This document shows, piece by piece, positions 1 through 6,507 of a stretch of 7,800 bases of DNA. Under the pieces are notes generated by a model, which was not told the DNA's origin, made no database searches, and worked only from the letters and a program-made list of their open reading frames with translations. Positions within the stretch are counted from its first letter, which is position 1; each line of letters begins with the position of its first letter. The DNA is taken from positions 1 through 7,800 of the forward strand of contig CALDZW010000059.1 of the NCBI GenBank assembly GCA_937944175.1, given 5' to 3'. The DNA comes from an uncultured Candidatus Altimarinota bacterium. GTDB taxonomy: Bacteria; Patescibacteriota; Gracilibacteria; BD1-5; UBA6164. The position numbers were made by a program, and so were the translations under genes.

Positions 1-1029
1 ACTCCTGATAATAAAAATCTGATAGCGTGATTTGCTGGATGACTTGATTATAATACACCATCTCAAAACATTTCTCTGAAAGAGTATATTACTGAAGATG
101 TTGGAAGATTTACATCAAATTGGTGAGAAAACCAAAAAAAATTATATAGTCAAAACTTACCTCATATTTTACTCTGAGATGCAGCAAAGTTGTATTATAA
201 TGAATGATCAAAGTTCTTTTATAAGAATAAGCTTTTTTTTCTATTATTGCTTGTGCCACTTGTGCTTTTTGTAATATGATATATTAATTTGTTTAGGAGA
301 AGGAATAAAGATTTTCCAGTACTGCTATTGAGTTTCTTTATAATAGCCTCTATATTCTTTACATTATTTTTTACCCTAAATAGATATTTTTTAATTTTCT
401 TACCACTATTTCTAATAGTATTAGTATATGGTATTCAGACTCTTGATTCATTTATAACGTTTACATTTACAGGATTCAGTAAAAAAAATATTGATACAAA
501 AAATGTATCTGCCTATAAAATATTAAAAATTATCTCATGAGCAGTAGTGCTGATTATTTATATATTATGAATATCAGCATACAGTAATACTTATGCTGAC
601 AGAGATGATTACTACACCATTAAGAAAAAAGCTTGAGAGTGGCTTAAGGAAAATTCCTATACTCAAAGCCTTACTCAAAAGACAAAGAAATGTAGATGAC
701 AGGATTGTACAATAGAAGCTATTTCAAAATATAATCATCTCAAGAATGTACGTATTTTAGAGCGCTTCCCAGTCACTACATATTATTCAGGTACTCAAAA
801 GAGATTTATTACTCCATATACATCATCTCTAGAATCATTGCTTGATTATGCAAGGCATAATAACATTGATTACTTAGTTGTTGATACACTTGATTTTCAG
901 AAATATAGATCAGAACTGAGTTTTCTTTTAGATGATACAAAACACTATGTTGGTCTTACAAAAGTACATGTAGAAAGAGCTTCATTTGATTCTAAGTTAC
1001 AAAAAGTTGTTATTTATAAAATTAATTAG
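1..1029 (+). CDS. Membrane glycosyltransferase, GT39/ArnT-like, C-terminal part (5' end outside window)
   Basis: The frame is open from base 1 to a TAG at 1027-1029 (342 visible residues) if TGA is read as Gly; about ten TGAs are in frame. Hydrophobic helices lie at about residues 79-95, 105-124, 128-146 and 174-194. A soluble tail of about 150 residues follows. The segment around residues 124-146 (TLNRYFLIFLPLFLIV) has the Arg-Tyr-then-Pro pattern typical of the late membrane helices of dolichyl-phosphate-mannose-type and ArnT-type transferases. Those enzymes move a sugar from a polyprenyl-phosphate carrier to an acceptor on the outer face of the membrane. The catalytic N-terminal loops, with the Asp/Glu residues, are outside the window, so substrate and activity cannot be judged. 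The tail (DYARHNNIDYLVVDT near residues 282-296) resembles the globular C-terminal region seen in many CPR members of this family; that comparison is from memory. It is convergent with the 88-aa gene and ends at the shared terminator. Confidence 0.72.
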
Positions 1030-1034
1030 TAACT

Positions 1035-1066
1035 AAAAAAACATTCTATAATTTAGAATGTTTTTT
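1035..1066. terminator. Bidirectional intrinsic terminator
   Basis: ACATTCTA (1041-1048) pairs perfectly with TAGAATGT (1054-1061) around a 5-nt loop. The stem is flanked by A6 on the left and T5 on the right, which extend it. It reads as hairpin plus U-tract on both strands. It lies between convergent stops: the plus-strand TAG is at 1027-1029, and the minus-strand TAA at 1053-1055 is inside the loop/stem. It can therefore end both transcripts. Confidence 0.85.
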
Positions 1067-1319
1067 CTATTTCTTCTTCTATTTCTCTTTGAAGAGCAAT
1101 TTGTTTCACCATACTTTTTCTTTTGGCTTTTGATTTTTTCTTTTTCCATTCATCCTTGAATACATGAGCTATTGGAAAAAGGAAGTTGATAAAAACAATA
1201 GTAAAAATTATAAGTACTATCATGATAATCATTCACACCATATTATCGACTCAAATATATGTGATACTCTCAAGTATTTCTTGAGGTGTTTTTTCAGGCT
1301 GTGTATACAGTACATCCAT
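1053..1319 (-). CDS. Small single-pass membrane protein (88 aa) downstream of the sortase
   Basis: This frame runs from an ATG at 1319 to a TAA at 1053 and gives 88 residues. Both glycines are TGA. It has a short polar N-terminus (MDVLYTQPEKTPQEI), one very hydrophobic helix at about residues 27-50 (MVGMIIMIVLIIFTIVF), a strongly basic stretch at about residues 56-69 (KDEWKKKKSKAKRK), and an acidic helical end (REIEEEIEKTF). The positive-inside rule predicts the N-terminus outside and the basic tail in the cytoplasm. There is no LPXTG-type motif, so it is not an obvious sortase substrate. The start is 2 nt beyond the sortase stop, so the two are very probably co-transcribed and translationally coupled. 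I do not recognise a family. It may be an accessory or anchoring subunit for the sortase or unrelated. The stop codon is within the terminator hairpin. Confidence 0.75.
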
Positions 1320-1321
1320 GT

Positions 1322-2425
1322 TTATTCTTCAATTAGTTCTCCAATTAAAATGAGTCTATTAAGTGTTGTTCCTATTGGCCAACAAGTCATCAGTGTCAAT
1401 TCACTTACATCTTTATTTCTCTTAAGTATATCTACTTCAGTTGGTTTAATAACAGCTTTTTCAATAATTTTATATGTATACTTTTTTTGTCAGTAATATG
1501 AAAATACTATATCTCATTCTTCAACTTGTCAAAGACGAGAGAAGACATCATTATATTCTCATGCAATCCATGGAAAATTTGAAGAATGACCAAATACAAA
1601 AGCATTTCATTTTTCTCAAGGAATAGCGCTACCAGGATAACGAACTACTCATTCTTCAAGCTCTTTCATAAATATGTTATCAAGTTGCTTTTTCCCTTCT
1701 ACTTGAGTTTCTTGCACATCAATGAGTGGTATATTTTTTCCTATTTTTGGAATAACAATTCTATTTTCATATGGTACAAGAGAGACAGAAAGATCAATTT
1801 CTTCTTTATTCATGTGAGCTACTAATCTTTTTATAGCATATTTGTCTTCTTTGATATCTGATTTTTCTTCTTGTTTTTTTAATTCAGTTTTTCTTTGTTG
1901 TTTAGTTTTTTTTATCACTTCTTCTTTGATAGGTTGCTCTTCAGCATTAATTTCTCAAGCACTCACTGAATTAAGAAGAGTTTCTGTTTGTCTATTAATT
2001 TCATCCTCAAATATATAACTTTTTGCAATATCAAGATAGGCTGAATAGTTTGTTGTCAGTAAGAGAACAGAGAATATAAACACAGAAGTGAGTACATAAC
2101 GTAGAGCAAATATTCAATTAGAAAGCATTGAAGGCTTCACTTCTTTTTGTGCTATTTTTTTGTCAGATTCTGATAATCTAGTTTCAACTGTTGTATTCAT
2201 TGAGAGACTACCAACTTCATCAGAATCTCACTGAGCTATAGTTGTTCAATCAATTTGATTTTGTTCACTATTCATAGGAGCTTGTTTATTTGTTGAGTGC
2301 TCATCATCTATTTCTTTATCTTTTGTGTTTTTAATAATATTTTCTTGAATTTTTTTATCTGGAACTTCAATAGCTGCAAGAATATCAAAGAGCTCTTCTG
2401 GGTTATTTGATTTATTTGTAGTCAT
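1322..2425 (-). CDS. Sortase (transpeptidase) with long cytoplasmic N-terminal extension
   Basis: Sortases cleave a sorting signal near the C-terminus of surface proteins and join the protein to an envelope acceptor. The reading frame is 367 residues with about eleven TGA-Gly codons. The C-terminal half is a sortase domain (about residues 219-367). The catalytic Cys348 is in SELTLMTC (family TLxTC), the His280 is in VFGHSS, and Arg357 is in LNRLILIGEL. One membrane helix at about residues 104-124 places the catalytic domain outside. Between them (about 125-215) is a charged Lys/Glu linker, and before the helix is a roughly 103-residue polar, low-complexity cytoplasmic region; both are unusually long for a sortase. 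I chose ATG 2425 over the in-frame ATG at 2533 because a good promoter predicts a transcript start near 2454, and the extra residues would be Phe/Tyr/Lys-rich and unconvincing. There is no Shine-Dalgarno. The subclass cannot be assigned by eye. No LPXTG substrate gene is in the window. Confidence 0.9.
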
Positions 2426-2460
2426 TATAGTGTTTTTATTTTTATTTTTGTTGTATTTCC

Positions 2461-2489
2461 AGTGTATCATATATATTTTTTCCTGACAA
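2461..2489 (-). promoter_or_regulatory. Sigma-70-type promoter of the sortase gene (extended -10)
   Basis: On the minus strand a TTGTCA -35 (2484-2489) is followed by a 17-bp spacer and TACACT (2461-2466). TG lies one base before the -10 (TGATACACT), forming an extended -10. The predicted start, near 2454, leaves a leader of about 29 nt before ATG 2425. Confidence 0.6.
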
Positions 2490-2532
2490 AAATATGAGAT
2501 ACTTTTAGAAAAAAAATGATATATTACAGACA

Positions 2533-2567
2533 TTTTTCCTTTATTTTTGTCTATATAAAAGGAAAAA
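2533..2567. repeat. 10-bp perfect inverted repeat in the sortase/Nudix divergent spacer
   Basis: TTTTTCCTTT (2533-2542) is the exact reverse complement of AAAGGAAAAA (2558-2567), with 15 nt between. It lies just upstream of the sortase -35 and of the Nudix candidate promoter. That position suits an operator for the divergent pair, but runs of A and T make chance palindromes common here. Confidence 0.45.
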
Positions 2568-2572
2568 AGAAT

Positions 2573-2600
2573 TTGTAATTTTCAACTTTTTTAGTATCAT
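2573..2600 (+). promoter_or_regulatory. Candidate promoter of the Nudix/MBL-like pair
   Basis: TTGTAA (2573-2578), a 16-bp spacer and TATCAT (2595-2600) form a moderate match to a sigma-70 promoter. The predicted start, near 2607, is about 28 nt before ATG 2635. The overlapping CATAAT at 2598-2603 is an alternative -10. AT-richness limits confidence. Confidence 0.35.
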
Positions 2601-2634
2601 AATTGTAATTTTATCCTGAAAAATGTTACATTAT

Positions 2635-3087
2635 ATGAAAACTAAACATGAAAAGTCATCTTGAGGTATTGTATACCGAAAACGAGATGATGTTGTTGAG
2701 ATACTTTTACTGAAGTGGCTTAACTCAAAAGAACAAGAAGAATATGTTCTTCCAAAATGAAAAATTGAAGCAAATGAAATAGCAAAAGATACAGCTCTCA
2801 GAGAAATAGGGGAAGAAGCTTGAATACTTGAATCAGACCTTGAAGTGATAAAATTTATCACCAAACTGAACTATAGATTTATGGCAGGATATCTTCCATG
2901 AAAGCCACTAATAGATAAAGATGTGTATTTGTTTTTGGTAAAGTATCATGGAACAAGGACTCCAGTACCGAGAAAAGAAGAACGTTTTGTTTGATATGAC
3001 TGGATTAATATAAAAAAAATACCATCACTTTCACTTCGTTTTGACCTAAAAGGAATCGTATCAAGAAATAGAACATACTTTATATAA
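2635..3087 (+). CDS. Nudix hydrolase (MutT/Ap4A-hydrolase-like)
   Basis: Nudix enzymes hydrolyse nucleoside diphosphates linked to another moiety, in a housecleaning or signalling role in the cytoplasm. The 150-residue product has a perfect Nudix box at residues 42-64: Gly42, Glu48, Arg56-Glu57, Glu60-Glu61, Gly63 and Ile64 fit GX5EX7REUXEEXGU. Gly42 (2758-2760) and Gly63 (2821-2823) are both TGA, so the active site exists only under code 25. Five TGAs are in frame. The N-terminus (KSSGGIVYR, ILLLKW) and the VLPKGKIE lead-in resemble the Ap4A hydrolase/MutT subgroup, but substrate cannot be assigned by sequence alone. An in-frame ATG at 2623 would add four residues; 2635 gives the more usual short N-terminus. 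There is no Shine-Dalgarno. The MBL-like gene follows after 20 bp, so they probably form an operon. Confidence 0.92.
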
Positions 3088-3107
3088 TATACCATTATAA
3101 TTATCCA

Positions 3108-3578
3108 ATGTTAGAACTTCAATACACACAAGATAAGCTTTGTATTAAAGATGGAAATAATACCACTTTAGAATTTGATCCTGCTACTAATAAGATCCTT
3201 TTAGGAGGCCTTGATATTAATTATGCATGAGAATATGAAAAATCAGGTATCTTAGTAGAGGTAAAACAATATGCTTGAAATCTCTACTATAATTTTCTCA
3301 TAGAAGGGAAGAGGTTAGTGGTAATCTGAAATGATAGTTTTGAACTGAAAGAAGAAATTCTTACATTCTTCTGAGATGTAGATATTTTAATTATCATTTG
3401 AACCAAACAAGCAGCTAAACTTTTTGAAAATATAGAGGCAAAACTTGTAATACCGTATGGAGAATGAAAAGATATTTTTCTCAACACTCTGGGGCAAAAA
3501 ATAGAAGAAGTAGATAAATATAAAGTGAAAGGAGAATTCTCACTTGATAGCACTGATTTTGTTAATTTAGTAGTGTAA
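3108..3578 (+). CDS. Shortened metallo-beta-lactamase-fold protein (UlaG/Lactamase_B_3-like) lacking the metal site
   Basis: The frame gives 156 residues with six TGA-Gly codons and a TAA stop. From residue 30 onward it follows the second part of the UlaG-like MBL family: ILLGGLDINYAGEYEKSGILVEV (cf. family GPGEYEvkGv), YNFLIEGKRLVVIGN, a GDVDILIIIG strand (family DiLlipvG), TKQAAKLFENIEAKLVIPYGEG (family aaklvp-PkivIPmHyG), and a VDKYKVKGEF..DSTDFVNLVV end. Full members begin with a GHxxF strand and carry HxHxDH. Here only about 28 residues precede this region, and there is no HxHxDH or later metal-binding His. It is therefore probably not a metallohydrolase as it stands; it may be a structural or regulatory remnant. 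The family match is from memory. It lies 20 bp after the Nudix gene. Its start has no Shine-Dalgarno; a TATAAT at 3096-3101, 6 nt before the ATG, could alternatively give a near-leaderless transcript. Confidence 0.72.
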
Positions 3579-3604
3579 CACTTCTCATTTGTGCTTCCGG
3601 AAAT

Positions 3605-3623
3605 TTTCTCCTATTAGGAGAAA
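3605..3623 (+). other. 7-bp hairpin downstream of the MBL-like gene
   Basis: TTTCTCC (3605-3611), loop TATTA, and GGAGAAA (3617-3623) form a perfect stem. No U-tract follows, so it is not a standard terminator. It lies 26 nt past the stop codon and upstream of the true terminator. It could protect the mRNA 3' end, or be incidental. The rest of 3579-3660 holds nothing I can name. Confidence 0.4.
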
Positions 3624-3660
3624 CAAGTTCTAATATTTGAATAGAGACTTCTTGAAAACT

Positions 3661-3694
3661 AAAAAAACTCTTCATAATTTATGAAGAGTTTTTT
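3661..3694. terminator. Bidirectional intrinsic terminator
   Basis: ACTCTTCAT (3667-3675) pairs with ATGAAGAGT (3681-3689) over a 5-nt loop (AATTT). A7 precedes and T6 follows, so it works as hairpin plus U-tract on either strand. It lies between the convergent MBL-like gene and trigger factor. The A-hairpin-T design and 5-nt loop match the terminator at 1035-1066. Confidence 0.87.
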
Positions 3695-3704
3695 GAATTG
3701 TTTC

Positions 3705-5015
3705 TTATTTTTTCTTACTAAAAAATGTTTCAATAAGATTTCTGAATCCAAGACGAGTTTTTAGTTCTTGATAGTAGTTGTTTTCTGGAGTATAGAGTTT
3801 TTCTAGTCTTTCTAGAACCTCAGGATTTTGGAACCCAGATTTAATTCTATCAATCTCTGTATTCATTTCTTCATCAGATACTTCAACCTTTTTAGGCTCA
3901 AGTTCTCAAATTTTGTGTAAGATAAGTTCTCATTGAAGTCTTCTAAGAGCTACTGGCTTCACATTAGTGTCCATGTACTGTTCTTCTGACATTTTGAGTG
4001 ATTCAAGATAGTCTCACATTTTGATATTATCTTGTGCCATATTTTGTTTAATCTCTTCAAAGACCTTCTTCATTTGTTCTCCAAGCATTTTATCACCAAT
4101 TTCAAGCTTTGTAAGTTTTAACAGTTCATCAATAAGTTCTGACTCTTCTTCCATTCTAGAATTAGCATCTTTTGTATCAAATATTTCTTGCTTTAATAAA
4201 TCTTTAAAACCATCAAAATCTAATTTTTTACCACGAAGTTGTTCAATAAATTCAGGAGTAAATTCTGGTTTTTGAGCTTTTTCAATTTTTTTAATAGTGA
4301 CTGTGAATTCTGTATCTTTTCATGCAAAATCGGCATTATGATAATCCTTAGGAAATTCTATTGGAAGCTTCTTTTCATCTCCATTCTTTGATCCAACAAG
4401 CCCTTCTTCAAATCCAGGAACAAGCATTCAGCTACCAAGAACAAGAGGATACTCTTTCATATCAGTATTTTCTAGAGGGGCTCATTTTTTATCAAAACCT
4501 TGTGTATCAATAGTCACTCTATCTCACATTTCAACTTTTGCTTTAGTGTCAGTGGCTTCTACAAAACTTGTAAATTTTGTCTCAATGTCACTAATGGCTT
4601 GATCTACTTCTTTTTTAGCTACTTTTACTTCTTTTTTTGTAAGGCTAATTTTTTTATATTTAGCATCAATCTCTATTGTTGGAAAAATTTCCACTTCCAT
4701 CTTGATAATAAGTGGATCTTGAGATATTATTTCTTTAATCTCTCACTGAGCCACAGGCATAATTTTTTCTTTTTTTAATGCTTCACGATAAATTGAATCA
4801 ATAGAAAAATCTATAGTCATTTGTGCCACATATTCTTCTCAATAGTGTTTGAGTATCACTTCTTCTGAAATATGTCATTTTCTGAATCCTTTGATATCTG
4901 CATTATCTTTGAGGTAAGCGATTGCTTTTTTTCTAAATTTAGCAACACTTTTTGTTTCTACTTCAATAGTAAGTTCAACTACTGATTTTTCTAAATCCTT
5001 TCTTTCAATTTTCAT
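3705..5015 (-). CDS. tig: Trigger factor, ribosome-bound chaperone and prolyl isomerase
   Basis: Trigger factor docks at the ribosome exit tunnel and shields nascent chains. The product is 436 residues, near the family norm (432 in E. coli), with all three domains: an N-terminal ribosome-binding domain (about 1-110), an FKBP-type prolyl isomerase (about 162-246: GDRVTIDTQGFDKKG, VLGSGMLVPGFEEGLVG, EFTVTIKKI), and a helical C-terminal chaperone region (about 250-436). The ribosome contact motif GFRKG falls at residues 43-47, the same positions as in E. coli; the second Gly of that motif is TGA. The usual Pro after it (GFRKGxxP) is replaced by Ser50. About ten TGA-Gly codons are in frame. The start at 5015 matches the family N-terminus (MKIERKDLEKSVVELTIEV). 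There is no Shine-Dalgarno, and a TATAAT is only 12 nt upstream, so translation may start on a very short leader. Confidence 0.96.
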
Positions 5016-5027
5016 AGAACTATGTAA

Positions 5028-5033
5028 TTATAT
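5028..5033 (-). promoter_or_regulatory. tig: Candidate -10 element (TATAAT) for tig
   Basis: A perfect TATAAT on the minus strand predicts transcription starting near 5021, leaving a leader of about 6 nt before ATG 5015. No good -35 is seen: at 17 bp spacing the hexamer falls in the hairpin loop upstream and reads GTATAG. It is supported by the terminator directly upstream, after which tig would need its own promoter. Confidence 0.35.
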
Positions 5034-5039
5034 AAATTA

Positions 5040-5066
5040 AAAGAGAATAACTATACTATTCTCTTT
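5040..5066 (-). terminator. Intrinsic terminator after the UPF0489 gene
   Basis: AAAGAGAATA (5040-5049) and TATTCTCTTT (5057-5066) form a perfect 10-bp stem around a 7-nt loop. Read on the minus strand it follows the UPF0489 stop (5094) by 27 nt and is followed by a modest T-rich tail. It separates that gene from tig. Confidence 0.6.
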
Positions 5067-5080
5067 ATTGAGCCAAAGTA

Positions 5081-5902
5081 TATTTATTATTTATTATTTG
5101 TAAAATAAATCTTTGAAGACTTCTAGAGCTAATTTTTGGTCAATAAAAAATGGAGAAGTAGCCACAGTAACAACATCTGCATACTTCATAATATCATAAA
5201 TTACTTTTTTCTTTTGGTCATAGTCAATAAAATTAAGGTCAGGTTGAAAAAAATCTAGATCAATATTGAGAATAACTCTACCCCCTAGGCTCTTCTTTTG
5301 TAAGATGGGGGTATTGAGTTGATAATTTTCTAGATCAGCTGAACTGCGAATTTGAATAGTCTCAGAAATAAGTCATTGTTTCTCAGCTGGAATGATATAA
5401 TTTCAAACATTAATTTTTGAAAAATTGGTATATTGAAATACTTTTTCTAAATTATTGACATCTGATGTAGAGATATATTCTCAAGGATCTCTATAGTCAG
5501 CATGTTCATCTATATGATAGAGTGTAGATCAGTCTCTTATATCTCAATTATGTTTTGCTAGATACCAAAAATACAGAGCATGATTATGATTGTCAAACAG
5601 ATACACTTTTGGAATCTTTCATGAAATATTTTTTCCCAGTGGAGAATCAAGCTCATAGAAATTTTTTAGACCATAGCATGTGCTTAAATTATCATCAAAA
5701 CCATAATCTTCAAAGGTAATATACTTACTACTTCTAGAGCTATCTAAGAGGTGAACTTCATCTATAGAGTTTATTCTTTGTAGAGAGGGTACATAGAGTT
5801 GTGTGATTGATCCTGACTTTTTTCTTGCATCATAACTGAGTGCATTATTTCCAATATTTTGTGTAATGAAAAAACTCTCTGAATACATTATTTATTATTT
5901 AT
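5081..5902. repeat. 14-bp direct repeat flanking the UPF0489 gene
   Basis: TATTTATTATTTAT occurs exactly at 5081-5094 and again at 5889-5902. The first copy touches the stop codon and the second abuts the ATG. The motif is low-complexity (T/A only), so chance is quite possible; the exact placement at both gene ends is why it is recorded. Confidence 0.3.
5094..5888 (-). CDS. UPF0489-family protein, peptide-arginase-like
   Basis: The product is 264 residues with about six TGA-Gly codons and a TAA stop. UPF0489 proteins share the arginase fold; the studied bacterial members OspR and FlmR convert arginine to ornithine in ribosomally made peptides. Visible signatures are VYLFDNHNHALYFW (residues 95-108), HIDEHADYRDP (125-135, with Asp127, His129 and Asp131 arranged like the arginase DxHxD), and VILNIDLDFF (205-214, with Asp210 and Asp212 like the arginase DxD). 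These would hold the two manganese ions. The N-terminal 90 residues have no motif I recognise. The start at 5888 is supported by a promoter 20-48 bp upstream. There is no Shine-Dalgarno. No precursor peptide or radical-SAM maturase is nearby, so a RiPP role is not supported here. The family call is from the three motifs; substrate is unknown. Confidence 0.75.
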
Positions 5903-5907
5903 GAGTA

Positions 5908-5936
5908 ATAATATGTAGTATATAGAGAGTTGTGAA
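5908..5936 (-). promoter_or_regulatory. Candidate promoter of the UPF0489 gene
   Basis: On the minus strand TTCACA (5931-5936), a 17-bp spacer and TATTAT (5908-5913) each match consensus at five of six bases. The predicted start near 5901 gives a leader of about 12 nt before ATG 5888. It fits entirely in the 59-bp gap after the 94-aa gene. Confidence 0.5.
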
Positions 5937-5947
5937 AAATGAAATAT

Positions 5948-6232
5948 TTATGCAGCCACAGCTGTTTGAATTTCATTATGTATTTGTTGGTTGTGTTGGT
6001 TTTCAATGTTCTGAATTTTTTTATGTACTCATGAAAGATAGGCCACAACCTCAGTTTTACTTTCTGGATTATTCAAAAGAGCTAGTTCAATGTCTTTTCT
6101 CATTGAAATTACCTTCTCAAAATGAACTGGATGAATTGATCAAAGTATTTGATCAAGGTACTCCAAGTGAGAAAGCTTTCTGCTTTGTTTTTTAAAATGG
6201 GTATTTAGCTTGGTGCTAGTAGGAGATGACAT
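5948..6232 (-). CDS. Uncharacterised small protein (94 aa), second gene after the pilus ATPase
   Basis: ATG 6232 to TAA 5948 gives 94 residues. Its only two glycines are both TGA, so a standard-code search misses it. It begins with a basic, polar segment (MSSPTSTKLNTHFKKQSRK), followed by predicted helices (LSHLEYLDQIL, VHFEKVISMRKDIELALLNN, KTEVVAYLSGVHKKIQ) and a Gln/Asn/His-rich amphipathic tail (ENQHNQQIHNEIQ). There is no membrane segment, signal peptide or Cys. It starts 24 bp after the 76-aa gene in the same frame and is probably co-transcribed with it. I recognise no family. A plus-strand open frame at 5932-6195 overlaps it, but this strand is preferred because it continues the same-strand gene series and is helix-like in composition. 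Confidence 0.7.
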
Positions 6233-6256
6233 CTTTGTTTTTTGTTTTAGTAGTAT

Positions 6257-6487
6257 TTATTTTTGTGTGATTTTTTGTATTTCTGGTATTATAGAATCGA
6301 GCAGTATTTCTTGTTCTATAATGGTATTTTGTTCAATTTTTTTTATCTTTGATGCAATAATAACAAAGTTATCAAGGATAAATTGTTTTTTTTCACTCGG
6401 AAGTAGCATAAATATCTGTCGGAGCTCATGGCAATCCTTTTTAGATATTTCATGCTTAGTAAATAAGCTTTCAAGTGCTACATTCAT
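6257..6487 (-). CDS. Uncharacterised small helical protein (76 aa) with its own strong promoter
   Basis: ATG 6487 to TAA 6257 gives 76 residues with no Gly and no Trp, so it reads the same under either code. It is rich in Ile, Leu, Lys and Glu and looks wholly helical (FTKHEISKKDCHELRQIFML, PSEKKQFILDNFVIIASKI, EQEILLDSIIPEIQKI). There is one Cys (residue 19) and no membrane helix long enough to be convincing. I chose ATG 6487 over the in-frame ATG at 6517 because an AAAAGGAG ribosome binding site lies just before it and the upstream ATG falls inside the promoter. It sits between the pilus ATPase and the 94-aa gene. I do not recognise it. Confidence 0.75.
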   Translation of the reverse strand: MNVALESLFTKHEISKKDCHELRQIFMLLPSEKKQFILDNFVIIASKIKKIEQNTIIEQEILLDSIIPEIQKITQK

Positions 6488-6490
6488 AAT

Positions 6491-6498
6491 CTCCTTTT
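6491..6498 (-). promoter_or_regulatory. Shine-Dalgarno sequence of the 76-aa gene
   Basis: AAAAGGAG ends 3 nt before ATG 6487. It is the only clear Shine-Dalgarno found before any gene in the window. It fixes the start at 6487 although the spacing is short. Confidence 0.65.
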
Positions 6499-6507
6499 GA
6501 CTTATAA

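Noticed and set aside
289..540. Apparent separate small membrane ORF and, at 838-1029, a second short ORF
   Set aside because: Both are pieces of one glycosyltransferase frame, split only because TGA is read as stop under the standard code.
1164..1496. A 110-aa plus-strand open frame
   Set aside because: It lies antisense to the 88-aa gene and the sortase C-terminus, whose TLMTC and NRLILIGEL motifs show the minus strand is the coding one.
2426..2533. N-terminal extension of the sortase to the ATG at 2533
   Set aside because: It overlaps the predicted promoter and codes for an atypical Phe/Tyr/Lys-rich segment. ATG 2425 is 29 nt from the expected transcript start.
5932..6195. An 87-aa plus-strand open frame
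   Set aside because: Antisense to the 94-aa minus-strand gene. It starts inside the UPF0489 promoter and has a Cys/Phe-rich composition typical of shadow frames, while the minus frame continues a same-strand gene series.
6210..6500. A 96-aa plus-strand open frame with membrane-like composition
   Set aside because: The hydrophobic Ile/Phe/Ser-rich product is the mirror of the Lys/Glu-rich 76-aa gene, which has a promoter and ribosome binding site; the plus frame has neither.
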